From Actinomycetota bacterium (lineage in GTDB: Bacteria; Actinomycetota; Thermoleophilia; RBG-16-64-13), in contig JAHJSA010000013.1 in the NCBI GenBank assembly GCA_018830645.1, positions 1 to 64,000 of the forward strand: a stretch of DNA of 64,000 nucleotides. The letters run 5' to 3'. Every line of letters starts with the position of its first letter. Position 1 is the first letter of the stretch. This document shows, piece by piece, positions 1 to 8,679 of this stretch. The notes beneath the pieces were generated by a model that saw nothing but the letters and a program-made list of their open reading frames with translations, was not told where the DNA came from and searched no databases. Made by a program: the position numbers and the translations under genes.

Positions 1-812
1 TCGGCCTGCTGTAACGCCTCGTCCGCCTGCACCCGTTCGGTGACATCGCGGGCCAGGCCGTAGTACCCCACCACCCGTCCGCCTTCAGCCACTTGGGGAA
101 CGAAGTCGTCTTCAAGCCAGCGATAGGCTCCCGAGGGCTTGTGTCGCACCCGGTACAGACGGCGACGCGGCCGGCCGTCGGCAAAAGCCCGGGTAGTTTC
201 CTCGCTTACTCTGGCGACATCTTCGGGGTGAATACTGGCGAACCAGAGGTTGGCGTTTCGCAAGAACTCCTCGGGCGTGTGTCCCATGATCGCTTCCGCC
301 TGGGGACTGACGAACGTCAGGGGGCCGTACACCAGATCCTGTCCTACTTCCCCGGCGTAGACGATGTCTTGGACTTTCTCCACCAGATGGCGGTACCTGA
401 CTTCACTCGTGCGCAGCGCATCCTCTATCTGCTTGCGCTCGATGGCGTGGCGGAGGACGCGTTCCAGTATCGGGGCGCTGATCTCACCTTTGACCAGGTA
501 GTCCTGCGCCCCCCGTCTGACCGCTTCGAGGGTGGTGAAGTCATCCCCCAGACCGCTGAGCACCACGACCGGCACCATGGGGAATCCTTGAACGATGGCG
601 GCAAGGGTCTCCAGCCCGCCGCTGTCGGGCAGGTTGAGATCCAGCAGGACCACGTCATAGTCCCGCTCGGCGAGCATGATCAAGCTGCCGGAAAGGCGGT
701 CGGCGTGCGCTATCTCGGTTCTGGCCTTGGCTTCCGCGAGAGTCTCCTTCAACAGGAGAACGTCATCGGGGTCGTCTTCGATCAGCAAGACCCGGATCGG
801 GTCAGTCGCCAT
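1..812 (-). CDS. Receiver-PAS signalling protein (partial, runs off left edge)
   Basis: The reading frame opens at ATG 812 and stays open to the window edge, so the C-terminus is missing. Residues 1-125 are a CheY-like receiver: the acidic pocket is IEDDPDD, the phospho-acceptor Asp lies in VVLLDLNLPDSGG, and VVLSGLGD and DYLVKGE supply the conserved Ser/Thr and Lys. Residues from about 140 form a PAS domain ending in the typical linker YGLARDVTERVQADEAL. A histidine kinase or output domain probably follows outside the window. It is the last visible gene of a minus-strand signalling operon beginning with a binding lipoprotein at 5870, so it is probably a downstream phosphorelay component. Confidence 0.85.
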   Translation of the reverse strand, partial: MATDPIRVLLIEDDPDDVLLLKETLAEAKARTEIAHADRLSGSLIMLAERDYDVVLLDLNLPDSGGLETLAAIVQGFPMVPVVVLSGLGDDFTTLEAVRRGAQDYLVKGEISAPILERVLRHAIERKQIEDALRTSEVRYRHLVEKVQDIVYAGEVGQDLVYGPLTFVSPQAEAIMGHTPEEFLRNANLWFASIHPEDVARVSEETTRAFADGRPRRRLYRVRHKPSGAYRWLEDDFVPQVAEGGRVVGYYGLARDVTERVQADEALQQA

Positions 813-883
813 CTTGCCAACTTCCTTTCGTCTGCTCTGCATCGAAGCCGACCACTCGGTTGGACCCCCGCGCTTGGCTTGTC

Positions 884-1339
884 TCAAGACGGCAATTCGA
901 CGATCTCGAACCAGTATCGGCCCAGCACCTTGACGGTTGCAGCCAAATCCGCAAAAGCCGTTGGTTTGGTGATGAAGCCTGCCACTCCCAGCTCGTACGT
1001 GCCCAGGACATCCTCTTCGGCCTGGGAAGTGGTCAGCACAACAACTGGGATCGAGCGCAATCCCCGATCGGCCTTGATTTCTTGCAGAGCCTCACGGCCA
1101 TCCTTGCGCGGCATGTTCAGGTCGAGCAGGATCAGACCCGGACGCGGCGCAGGTTCGGGGGCGGTGTACCCACCCCGTCGCTGCAGATACTCCAGCAACT
1201 CCTCCCCGTCCCGGACGAAGCGCAGCTCGTTGCTCAGGCGGCTTTCGCGGAGAGCCTCCGCGACCAGCATACGGTCATCAGGGTCATCCTCTGCCATCAG
1301 AATGGTGACTGGTCTTCGCTCATGTCTCGTCTCGTTCAC
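884..1339 (-). CDS. Stand-alone response regulator (Rcp1-like receiver)
   Basis: A 151-residue single-domain receiver with no output domain. The acidic pair is in ILMAEDDPDDR, the phospho-acceptor Asp in LILLDLNMPRKDG, Thr in VVVLTTS and Lys in GFITKP. The long insert before the phosphorylation site and the LNMPRKDG signature are typical of Rcp1/phytochrome-type receivers, which act as phosphotransfer shuttles. It is a close paralogue of the next receiver upstream (1348-1809), so the pair looks like a local duplication. It is probably cotranscribed with the histidine kinase at 1793-4030. Confidence 0.9.
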   Translation of the reverse strand: MNETRHERRPVTILMAEDDPDDRMLVAEALRESRLSNELRFVRDGEELLEYLQRRGGYTAPEPAPRPGLILLDLNMPRKDGREALQEIKADRGLRSIPVVVLTTSQAEEDVLGTYELGVAGFITKPTAFADLAATVKVLGRYWFEIVELPS

Positions 1340-1347
1340 AGGAGCCT

Positions 1348-1809
1348 CTACCCCTCGTTCCGAGGCAGCCTGACGATCTGCACCCAGTACTCACCCAGAC
1401 TTGTGACGGCTTCGATCAGTCCCTGGAAGGTCACCGGTTTTGTGATGAAACCCGCTGCGCCCAGGTCGTAGCTGCGCAGGACATCTTCTTCGGCTTTCGA
1501 CGTGGTTAGCACCACCACCGGCAGGTGCCGCAGGTGCGGATCGGCCTTGATCTCCCGCAGAGCCTCACGGCCATCCTTGCGCGGCATGTTCAGGTCGAGC
1601 AGGATCAGGTCGGGTGAGGGACAGCTCTCAGGGTCTACGTACTTGCCCTGCCGCCGAAGGTAGTCCAGCAGCTCGACGCCGTTCTCCACGAACTGCATGT
1701 TGTTGGTCACGCGGCCTTCTTGAAACGCTTCTTTCACGAGTAGACGGTCGTCGGCGTCATCTTCCGCCATCAGAATGACAACCGGCTGCGGGTCATGCGT
1801 CATCTTCAC
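1348..1809 (-). CDS. Stand-alone response regulator (Rcp1-like receiver)
   Basis: A 153-residue single-domain CheY-like receiver. Visible motifs are ILMAEDDADDR (metal-binding acids), LILLDLNMPRKDG (phospho-acceptor Asp), VVVLTTSKAEED and GFITKPVTF. Its start overlaps the 3' end of the histidine kinase gene by 17 bases, implying translational coupling and that the kinase is its phosphodonor. A second ATG two codons in (1803) is also possible. It shares most of its length and motifs with the receiver at 884-1339. Confidence 0.9.
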   Translation of the reverse strand: MKMTHDPQPVVILMAEDDADDRLLVKEAFQEGRVTNNMQFVENGVELLDYLRRQGKYVDPESCPSPDLILLDLNMPRKDGREALREIKADPHLRHLPVVVLTTSKAEEDVLRSYDLGAAGFITKPVTFQGLIEAVTSLGEYWVQIVRLPRNEG

Positions 1810-4030
1810 TCGTCTCCCTGGATTGAAGGATCGGCACGGTCACGAGAAAGGTTGCGCCCTTGCCCGGTGTGCTGTTCGCAGTGATGCTGCCGCCGTGACG
1901 TTCGACGACACGGCGGCAAATAGCCAACCCCATGCCGCTGCCCTCGTAGTCCTCACGGCCGTGGAGGCGCTGGAACGGTTTGAAGATGCGGTCGAGGTAC
2001 TGCATGTCAAAGCCGATGCCGTTGTCTTCCACGGACAGGCGACACTCTCCGCCCTCGATCTCTGCCACCACCCTGACGAGCGGCTCGGAGTCCTCGGAAT
2101 AAAACCTCAGTGCATTGCCGATCAGATTCTGCAGTAGCTGGTGCATCTGGGTTGGGTCTGCGTCGATGGTGGGCAGGTGGCCGACCTCCACGCGGCCCTT
2201 CACGCGCTCGATGTGGTCCTCTAGGTCGGATACTACGTCCCGGGCAACGATATTCAGGTCGACTTTAGCAAACCGTTGGGCGCGGGAGGACACGCGCGAA
2301 AATCCCAACAGATCGTTGATCAAGATCTGCATACGTTGACCGGCTTCATGCATCCGTCTCAGATAGTCGCGACCCGTTTCATCGAATGCGTCTTCGTACT
2401 TGTTCACCAACCGGTCGCTGAACGCCTGCACCTTGCGCAGGGGTTCCTGCAGATCATGGGAGGCCACGTAGGCGAACTCCTGCAAATCACGGTTGCTCTG
2501 TTCGAGTCGAGTAGCGTAGTCCTGCAGGGTGAGCTCCGCCTGCTTGGACGCAGATATGTCGTCGATCGTCAAGAGCAGGTGCGACTCTCCAGCGGAGAGA
2601 AACGGCGTGACGCGGCAGTCAAGCCAGACATCTGTTCCGGAGGCGCTCGCAGTAAGAATCTCTCGCCGTGTTTCCGTGCCGCTCCTGCTTGCCTCACGCA
2701 CGCTTTCAAGCAAACCTGACTCATGCCACAACTCGATCTGGTTGTAGTTCTGCCGCAAGACCTGTTCCTGGGTCGCACCCACCATCGTGCCGAACGCCTC
2801 GTTTGCCAGAACGCACTGCCCAGAACTGCCGTAGGCGGCGATGCCCAGGGTGGAGGACTCAATGAGCGTGTTGCTGAATGCGAGCGCCTCAGAAACACGT
2901 TGTTCCGCCTGCCTGTGCTCGGCTGTCCGCTGTTCCAGCGAGGCCGCCATCTCGTTGAAGGCAACGGCCAGCCGGCCGATCTCGTCGCTCGACTTCACCG
3001 CCACGCGGTGCTCCAAATCTCCCCGGCTCACACGTTGCACTCCGGTCTGCAGGGCCAGGATGGGACGGGTGAAGCTTCGCGCGAACGCGAATGCCAGAGC
3101 CGCGCCGAGCGCCAGTACCAGCCCGGAGGCCCAGGCCACCGTGCGGCCGAAGGCCGCCATGTGGGCGAGGGCCTCCGCCTGATCAAGTTCGGTGATCAGC
3201 AAGACCCGGTACTCGGGCAGCCAACGATAGGCGCCAATGACCGGTACCCCGCGATAGCCGTCGTACAGGGCTACGCCGCTGTTTCCCTCCACACCGCGCT
3301 GAACTGCTACCGTGCTGATGCTGAGCCGCAACACAGCCGGATCAGTGACAAACCGCGGCTGGGTGACCAGCAGGCCCGCGGCGTTCACCAGGTAGGAGTC
3401 GGCGGAATGGCGTAGACCGGTGCGCTGTGAGATCAGCGACTGCAGGATGTCCATATCCAGCCGTCCCGCGATCACGCCGAGCACGCGCCCATCCTCGGCA
3501 AGGACCGGCGCGGCGGCGGCGATCGCCGGACGGCCGAGGGAGGTCGAGTAATACACTTCCGACACGAACGGTTCACTCTTCCCGTGGATGAAGTAGGACA
3601 GGTTCTCCTTGAACTTGCCCTCTTCGCGCGCATCGGTGGAGACGAGTACTTCCGCGGTCTCGACTTCGATGAACATGAGGTCCGTGAGTGTCGTCTCCGT
3701 GGCAACGGCCGGCCGGAATTCTGCCACCAGGCGGTCGTGCGCCGCCAGCGCCTCCGGCGAGCCGGGAGCGGCGGACAACAGAATGGCAGACTGCTCCACC
3801 ACGGCCGGCGACGCCGACTTCGCGGTGATGTCAACACGGGCTTCGGTGAGCCAGCGCTCAAGGGCACGTTGCTTTTCGAGTTCCATCGACAGCAGTTCCG
3901 CGGTGACGGCTTCCTGCAGACCGGTGCGGCCGGTGACATAAGCCGACACTCCCAACCCGACCAGCAGAACCGCGCCGAACACCACGAAAATGATCGCGAG
4001 TTTGCCGGTGATGCCGAGACGGAGCCTCAC
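1793..4030 (-). CDS. Membrane sensor histidine kinase (dCache-HAMP-PAS-HisKA-HATPase)
   Basis: The GTG start at 4030 is chosen because it overlaps the upstream stop codon (GTGA) and places the first membrane segment (GKLAIIFVVFGAVLLVGLGV) near residue 10, giving 745 aa. A large extracytoplasmic dCache-like sensor (about 35-290) is closed by a second membrane segment, then HAMP (about 325-375), PAS (about 395-505), HisKA with phospho-acceptor motif ASHDLQEPLRK, and an HATPase with NLIGNALRF and GSGMGLAICRRVVERHGG. The DLQEPLRK H-box is typical of phytochrome-like kinases, matching the Rcp1-type receivers encoded next to it. An external ligand, possibly delivered by the binding lipoprotein of the same operon, is inferred as the signal. 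Confidence 0.92.
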   Translation of the reverse strand: MRLRLGITGKLAIIFVVFGAVLLVGLGVSAYVTGRTGLQEAVTAELLSMELEKQRALERWLTEARVDITAKSASPAVVEQSAILLSAAPGSPEALAAHDRLVAEFRPAVATETTLTDLMFIEVETAEVLVSTDAREEGKFKENLSYFIHGKSEPFVSEVYYSTSLGRPAIAAAAPVLAEDGRVLGVIAGRLDMDILQSLISQRTGLRHSADSYLVNAAGLLVTQPRFVTDPAVLRLSISTVAVQRGVEGNSGVALYDGYRGVPVIGAYRWLPEYRVLLITELDQAEALAHMAAFGRTVAWASGLVLALGAALAFAFARSFTRPILALQTGVQRVSRGDLEHRVAVKSSDEIGRLAVAFNEMAASLEQRTAEHRQAEQRVSEALAFSNTLIESSTLGIAAYGSSGQCVLANEAFGTMVGATQEQVLRQNYNQIELWHESGLLESVREASRSGTETRREILTASASGTDVWLDCRVTPFLSAGESHLLLTIDDISASKQAELTLQDYATRLEQSNRDLQEFAYVASHDLQEPLRKVQAFSDRLVNKYEDAFDETGRDYLRRMHEAGQRMQILINDLLGFSRVSSRAQRFAKVDLNIVARDVVSDLEDHIERVKGRVEVGHLPTIDADPTQMHQLLQNLIGNALRFYSEDSEPLVRVVAEIEGGECRLSVEDNGIGFDMQYLDRIFKPFQRLHGREDYEGSGMGLAICRRVVERHGGSITANSTPGKGATFLVTVPILQSRETSEDDA

Positions 4031-4884
4031 GACCGGTGTCTCCGCCAACCGATCCCCACCCAGAGCAGGCCGGCGAGAAGCAGACCGGCCGGCAGCCAAT
4101 ACTCGAGCGCCATATGCCACGAGCGCGCCGCGCGCGCCCGCGCCAGCTGCGCCGCCCGTGTCTCCGGCGTGTAGCGGGGGGACCAGTGGTAGAGATCGGC
4201 CACCCGCTCGTCGGTCTTCGCGTCCACGAAATAGGAGACTCCTTCGTCCTCGAAATCCACCACGACCCCGGAGAGCGGCTCGATCCAGAGCGTGCCCAGC
4301 CCATCCGACAGAGCGCGGTAGCGCTCCGGCACGTCCGGCAGAAAGGTGTAGCCGCCGGTGGCGTCGATGTCGACTGCGGTGTAGTCAAAAACATACGTGG
4401 TCAGGCCTTCCACCTCCTCGACGCGGCTAAACGTGGCCGTGCGCGGGCCGAGGTAGTACGGGTCCCAGAACTCGTAGGTCGTTTGCCGAACGTGTTGGGG
4501 GAAGAGGAACTGCCCGGTGCGATCCGCATCGCCGTAGCCGGGCACGTTCATCCGCGTGCGGCGGTTGACGCCGTAGAGAGTGGTGTGCTCGTAGCTCGGT
4601 GTACCGTCCTCGGTGATCCAGTGGACGTCACCTTGAATGATGGAGATGCCCCCCGAAACCGTGAGAGTCTGATCCGTCCGTCGGGCGATCAGCGGCGCGG
4701 AGACCCACGCGGCGGTGGGCGACCCGCGGAAGCGGGTGTCGGCGGTATAGCGCGTCTCGGCTGCGTAGCCGGCCGGGAGGGGAGTCAGCAAGAAGTCGAC
4801 CGCAGGGTGCAGCAGACCCGCCAGCGCGATGAGGCCCAGACCGATGAACAGGTGCGGTCGGAAGGGCCGTTGCCTGCCCATCAC
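4027..4884 (-). CDS. DUF3068 / PorA-family membrane-anchored protein
   Basis: A 285-residue protein with an N-terminal membrane segment (about 12-34), a large external domain and a second membrane segment near the C-terminus (WLPAGLLLAGLLWVGIGW) followed by a basic tail. This two-anchor layout and motifs such as YEFWDPYYLGP and YRALSDGLGTLWIEPLSG resemble the DUF3068/PorA family of actinobacteria, whose function outside Corynebacteriales porins is largely unknown. It overlaps the upstream lipoprotein gene by 4 bases (ATGA) and the downstream kinase gene by GTGA. This tight coupling suggests that it works in the same envelope sensing complex. Confidence 0.75.
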   Translation of the reverse strand: MMGRQRPFRPHLFIGLGLIALAGLLHPAVDFLLTPLPAGYAAETRYTADTRFRGSPTAAWVSAPLIARRTDQTLTVSGGISIIQGDVHWITEDGTPSYEHTTLYGVNRRTRMNVPGYGDADRTGQFLFPQHVRQTTYEFWDPYYLGPRTATFSRVEEVEGLTTYVFDYTAVDIDATGGYTFLPDVPERYRALSDGLGTLWIEPLSGVVVDFEDEGVSYFVDAKTDERVADLYHWSPRYTPETRAAQLARARAARSWHMALEYWLPAGLLLAGLLWVGIGWRRHRS

Positions 4885-5870
4885 TCCTCCCCGTAGATCT
4901 CCTCCAGGAACTGCAACGTATAGACCTGGGTTACGTCCAGCGGCTGCGTGATCACGCCCTGCTCGCGCAGGGTCTTCTCCATCCCGGTCCAGGTTTCCGG
5001 TCTCATCCAGCCGATGTGGTCTTGACCGGTGTTCACCAGCGGCAGCATGATACTCATCCGTAGGTTCTCCAGAGCAACATCCGCTGTGGGATTATAGAGC
5101 GCTACCAGGTCACCGTTCTGTTCTGGATCTTGGATGATGTAATCCCAACCCTGAAGCGTGGCGCGCACAAAACGAAGCACCAGGTCTGGGTTCTGCTCGA
5201 TGAAGTCATCGGTGGCAAACACCGTGTGGCCGTAGAAATGAACGCCGTAGTCGTCCGGGTACACGATATTGATCTCGTATCCGGCCTGCTGTGCGGCGAC
5301 CGCGAGGCCATCGATGAATCCTCCCCACACCGGCACTTCGCCCGTGGCAAAGGCCGCCAGATCGGAAGGCAGGGTAACCTCGTCATACTGGTCCGGCGGG
5401 ACTCCGACCCGCGCCGTCATGGCGTGCAACGAGGCGATGAGGTTTGGGGCCACCCGGATCGTCTTCCCGGCGAACTCCTGCGGGCGGGTGATTCCCAGTT
5501 CGGCCAGGCTGATATAGACCACCGGGCTGCGGCGATAGATCGTGGCGAGCGCCCGTACCGGCCGACCCTGCGCTCGGGCCTTGATCAGTTCATCGGCCCC
5601 GGTAACGCCGAACTGAGCGGTGCCATCAAGCACTGGAGACAGCAGATCCACCTGTGGCCCGCCTTCAACGAAGGTAACCGCCAGTCCCTCGGCGGCGTAG
5701 AATCCTCGTTGTTCGGCGGCGTAGAACCCGGAGAAATTGGACTGGTGTGTCCACGCCAGTTGGACGGTGATGGGGGTTGGCGGCGGAGTGGTGGTGGTCG
5801 GAGCGCAGGCGGACAGAGTAGACGCGATGACGAGCAGTAGCACAGTGAGTTCGCGCTTCGACGCTTTCAT
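4881..5870 (-). CDS. NMT1/THI5-like substrate-binding lipoprotein
   Basis: The ATG at 5870 gives 329 aa with a lipoprotein signal peptide: basic n-region MKASKRE, hydrophobic core and lipobox LSAC, followed by a Thr/Pro linker. The mature part starts with VQLAWTHQSNFSGFYAAE, the hallmark of the NMT1/THI5-like (pyrimidine-precursor or riboflavin type) periplasmic binding fold. No permease or ATPase gene is adjacent. Instead the gene heads an operon with a DUF3068 protein and a dCache histidine kinase, so a sensory rather than transport role is inferred. Frames extending further upstream lack a signal-peptide-like N-terminus. Confidence 0.85.
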   Translation of the reverse strand: MKASKRELTVLLLVIASTLSACAPTTTTPPPTPITVQLAWTHQSNFSGFYAAEQRGFYAAEGLAVTFVEGGPQVDLLSPVLDGTAQFGVTGADELIKARAQGRPVRALATIYRRSPVVYISLAELGITRPQEFAGKTIRVAPNLIASLHAMTARVGVPPDQYDEVTLPSDLAAFATGEVPVWGGFIDGLAVAAQQAGYEINIVYPDDYGVHFYGHTVFATDDFIEQNPDLVLRFVRATLQGWDYIIQDPEQNGDLVALYNPTADVALENLRMSIMLPLVNTGQDHIGWMRPETWTGMEKTLREQGVITQPLDVTQVYTLQFLEEIYGEE

Positions 5871-6147
5871 TCCTGGGACCCTCCGGCAGGTCGGCCTGCT
5901 GCTTGACTGGCTGGTCCGGGTCGTTTGTCGTTCATGGTATCTCGTAAACCCCTTTCTTCCGCAGGCCGACAACTCTGTCCACGTCGGTTTCTTGCGCGTC
6001 TGCGATCAGGACATCGGCAAAACGGCCGACTCTCCTTAGGGTGTCTTTCCATGAGAAGGTCAGCCCGTGTCGAGCCCCTCCTGATGTTGTTGTTCTCGAT
6101 CCGCCCAGGGTCTCCTTCACCTGGATCTGGCGAAAGGAGGAGCCCCC

Positions 6148-6250
6148 ATGGCTCATCCGATGGCGAAGCTGACTCCGGAGGCAAGACTGCTCGTGGTGAG
6201 ACGGGTGACTGAGTACGGCCGGACACCCGCTCAGACGGCCCAAGCTTGCT
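6148..6250 (+). pseudogene. IS481-type transposase N-terminal remnant
   Basis: A short reading frame beginning MAHPMAKLTPEARLLVVRR and continuing to about TPAQTAQA matches the highly conserved N-terminus of IS481-family transposases (helix-turn-helix start). It is preceded by a strong AGGAGG ribosome-binding site. The similarity stops abruptly near 6245, where the recognition helix should begin, and unrelated sequence leading into the SDR gene follows. It is therefore a 5' relic of an insertion sequence. The family assignment is from memory of the motif. Confidence 0.6.
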
Positions 6251-6296
6251 CCCCGCGCGTGCCTGGAACCCGGCTTCCACGGGTACATCGGCCTGC

Positions 6297-7016
6297 ATGG
6301 GTCTGTTAGTCGGCAAGACGGCGGTGGTGACCGGAGCGAGCAGCGGCATCGGCGCCGCGCTGGTTCGCGCCTTCCTCGTGGAGGGGGCTTCGGTCGTCGG
6401 CGCCGCTCGGGGGGCTGAGGGGCTGGCCAGGGCGTGTCTCCTTCCAGGCCTGCCGCCCGCCCTGCCCGTCCCCACCGACGTCGGTGACGAAGGAGCCGTC
6501 GCACGACTCTTCGCCACTGCGGTCGCCACCTATGGCCGCGTCGACATCGTCGTCAACTCCGCCGGCACGCTCGTGCGCGGCCCCATCGAGGAACTCGCGC
6601 TCGCCGACTGGGAGGCGGCGCTTCACATCAACCTCACCGGGGTGTTCCTGTGTTCGCGGGAGGCGGTGCGCGTCATGCTGCGTCAAGCGCCGGCTTCGGG
6701 TGGTGTCCGCGGGCATATCGTACAGATCGTCTCGGGCTCGGGTGTGCACGCCTGGGTGGGTGCGGGCGCGTATACGGCGGCAAAGCACGGTGTCATGGGC
6801 TTCTCCGACACGCTGCGGGAGGAGGTGCGCCACCGAGGGATCAAGGTCACTGACGTACTCCCGGGCATGGTCGAGACTTCCATGACGGATCATCCCGATT
6901 TCGCAGAGCGGGAGAAGCTCGCTCCCGAGGACGTGGTCCACGCGGTGATGGCGGCGCTGACCGCGTCGCCCCGCGCACTCATGAAGCGGGTGGACCTGCG
7001 CAACTTGGAGGTCTGA
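6297..7016 (+). CDS. Short-chain dehydrogenase/reductase (SDR)
   Basis: Start ATG 6297 gives 239 aa beginning MGLLVGKTAVVTGASSGIG. Classical SDR motifs are in order: TGASSGIG (NAD(P) binding), an NSAG variant of NNAG (VVNSAGT), the Ser-containing strand VQIVSGSGV and the catalytic YTAAK. An NAD(P)-dependent oxidoreductase acting on an unknown alcohol or ketone in the cytoplasm is expected. There is no clear Shine-Dalgarno sequence. The gene directly follows an IS481 remnant that may have replaced its original upstream region, and it stands alone next to a convergent permease gene. Confidence 0.88.
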   Translation: MGLLVGKTAVVTGASSGIGAALVRAFLVEGASVVGAARGAEGLARACLLPGLPPALPVPTDVGDEGAVARLFATAVATYGRVDIVVNSAGTLVRGPIEELALADWEAALHINLTGVFLCSREAVRVMLRQAPASGGVRGHIVQIVSGSGVHAWVGAGAYTAAKHGVMGFSDTLREEVRHRGIKVTDVLPGMVETSMTDHPDFAEREKLAPEDVVHAVMAALTASPRALMKRVDLRNLEV

Positions 7017-7069
7017 GCCCGCCGGAATCACGAGGAGCCGGGGGGTTCTCCGCCTCCCGACTCAAGCTG

Positions 7070-8071
7070 TCAGAGCGGCGCCTGCAGCTCCAGCTGCTCT
7101 TCCACCGCGGCCGCCGCGGACTCCCGCCGGAGGCCGGTCTGAGCGAGCACGGTGCCCGCGAACACGAGCGTGAATCCGAGCGCCGTCCGTGCCTCGAGCG
7201 ATTCCACCCCCAGCGCGATCGACAGCAGAACGGCGAACACGGACTCCAGGCTCAGGAAGATGCCCACGTGGGTGACGGGAGTGATCCGTTGACCGAGGGT
7301 CTGTAGCAGCACGGCGAGCAGGCTCGACCCGAGGCCTCCGTAGAGTATGGCGGCTCGGGTCCAGGGCCCGAGTCCGGAGGGGACCGCCGGCCACTGCTCC
7401 GCGAAGAAGCTGATGACGGCCGCGCCGCCGCAGGTGACGGCCACCTGCACCCACACCAGGACGGGTGCGGGCGCCTGGTGGGTGAGCTTCCCCAGCACGA
7501 TCATGTGCACCGAGAGGAGCACCACGGCCAGCGCGATCAATGCCGTCGCGGGCGCGAACGCGACCTCCTCGCCGAGGAGAAATATCACTGCCATGCCCCC
7601 CAGAACGAGGACGATGGCCCCTCCCAGCCGTCGGTCGAACCAGCCTCCGCCGGAGAGACCCACCAGGATCGGAGTCACCACGGCGGTCTGGATGACGATG
7701 AACGCGGACAGTCCGGCGCTGGTCTCGCGAAGTCCCAGGAACACCAGGCTCACTCCTCCGAACCACAGTAGGCCCATGCCCAGCGCTTTCAACAGGATCG
7801 TCGGTGGCGTCCTGCGAAGCCGCGGCGCCGCGACGGGGAGGAGGACCAAGACCGCCACCAGGTATTCGAGCGTGATGAGGGTGAACGGCTGGGTCTCGAG
7901 GAGCGCGCGCTTCATCACCGGGTACATGCCGCCCCACAGGGCCGAGGCCGCAAGCAGGGCGAGGGGGCCGAGCAGCGTGTGAGTGGAGGCGCGAGCGGTC
8001 GCGTTCCGGGCGGAGGACGCGGCGCGATCCGTTCGCCCTTCCCCGGGGCCGCTCTCGGAATCTGAGGTCAT
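7070..8071 (-). CDS. DMT-superfamily permease (EamA family)
   Basis: The protein shows about ten hydrophobic segments arranged as two EamA repeats, starting at LALLAASALWGGMYPVMKRAL, with the second repeat containing GLGSSLLAVLLQTLGQR and VFAVLLSIALG. EamA proteins export or exchange small metabolites such as amino acids; the substrate cannot be predicted. The start is uncertain: ATG 8071 gives 333 aa, and an ATG at 8083 or further upstream would add a few residues to a hydrophilic N-terminus. It is monocistronic and converges with the SDR gene. Confidence 0.85.
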   Translation of the reverse strand: MTSDSESGPGEGRTDRAASSARNATARASTHTLLGPLALLAASALWGGMYPVMKRALLETQPFTLITLEYLVAVLVLLPVAAPRLRRTPPTILLKALGMGLLWFGGVSLVFLGLRETSAGLSAFIVIQTAVVTPILVGLSGGGWFDRRLGGAIVLVLGGMAVIFLLGEEVAFAPATALIALAVVLLSVHMIVLGKLTHQAPAPVLVWVQVAVTCGGAAVISFFAEQWPAVPSGLGPWTRAAILYGGLGSSLLAVLLQTLGQRITPVTHVGIFLSLESVFAVLLSIALGVESLEARTALGFTLVFAGTVLAQTGLRRESAAAAVEEQLELQAPL

Positions 8072-8097
8072 GCAGGCAAACATACTCCTCTGGGGCG

Positions 8098-8149
8098 CGT
8101 GCGCCAACCGGCCGCGGGTCGGTCACGGGCGTGCGCCAACCGGCCGCGG
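8098..8149. repeat. Two direct copies of a 20-bp GC-rich repeat
   Basis: The 20-mer beginning CGTGCGCCAACC and ending GGCCGCGG occurs at 8098-8117 and again, identical, at 8130-8149, a period of 32 bp. It lies between the permease gene and the thioredoxin-like selenoprotein gene and probably arose by slippage or local duplication. Confidence 0.85.
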
Positions 8150-8209
8150 TTCAGTTGGGCGGCCGGGCTCGGCCGTGGGGGGCGGCGTCGAGCCCGGCCT
8201 TGAGGGGCG

Positions 8210-8518
8210 TCAGCCTTTTGGCGTCGTCTGCCCCTCGAGCCACTCCCCGAACTCCTCCATGTCGGGGATGCGGTCGAAGATGATCGATCCGTCCATCATC
8301 ACTCCGGGAACGGGGATCTGGCGCCCTGCCGCCTGCCGCAGTTCTTGCAGGCGCTTCACGCCCTCTCGAGTGGACGCGTCAACCACCGAGAAGGTGAAGA
8401 GGCCCGGGCTCTCCTCCTGCAGGTCTTCCATCGCGCTCACGGCGAGGTTGCAGAGTACTCACGAGGGACCCTTGGAGATCAGGTCGATGTGCGGGTGTTC
8501 TGGGCGAGCCGAGTCCAT
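8210..8518 (-). CDS. Thioredoxin-like selenoprotein with UxxC motif (UGA read as Sec)
   Basis: ATG 8518 opens a frame of 19 codons, meets UGA at 8461-8459 and continues without another stop to 8210. Read through as selenocysteine it gives 102 aa with LISKGPSUVLC at the position of the thioredoxin/glutaredoxin CxxC site, that is U20-x-x-C23. The rest fits a short thioredoxin-like fold, including the cis-Pro segment IPVPGVMMDGSII. Without read-through, the N-terminal beta strand and active site would be lost. A possible hairpin follows the UGA. It is the third UGA-interrupted gene in a row, after the ArsR and DUF5714-AhpD genes. A thiol/selenol reductase role in the cytoplasm is inferred. selA, selB, selC and selD are not in this window. 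Confidence 0.75.
8414..8455 (-). promoter_or_regulatory. Candidate SECIS hairpin in the thioredoxin-like gene
   Basis: Starting 3 nt after the UGA, CUCUGCA (8455-8449) can pair with UGCA-G-GAG (8421-8414) around one bulged G. Between them a smaller CC-UCG / CGA-U-GG stem can form. Position just 3' of the UGA is where bacterial SECIS elements lie. The pairing was found by eye and is less compact than in the two neighbouring genes. Confidence 0.4.
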
Positions 8519-8679
8519 GGATCCCCTTTCGTGTTCGTGGGCGGCCGTCACGGGCCGCTCTTCTACTTTCACGTGGAACCGGATGCGGGTTGAGGCGGGC
8601 TGCCCGCGGCGCCTGCAGCTACAGCGGTGTCCGTGGCTGACTGCGACGCCGAACCGGCGTCGTCGGGTCCTCAGCCGGT

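Noticed and set aside
93-1373. Long plus-strand frame (426 codons)
   Set aside because: It lies opposite receiver and PAS genes with clear catalytic motifs on the minus strand and has no recognisable protein content.
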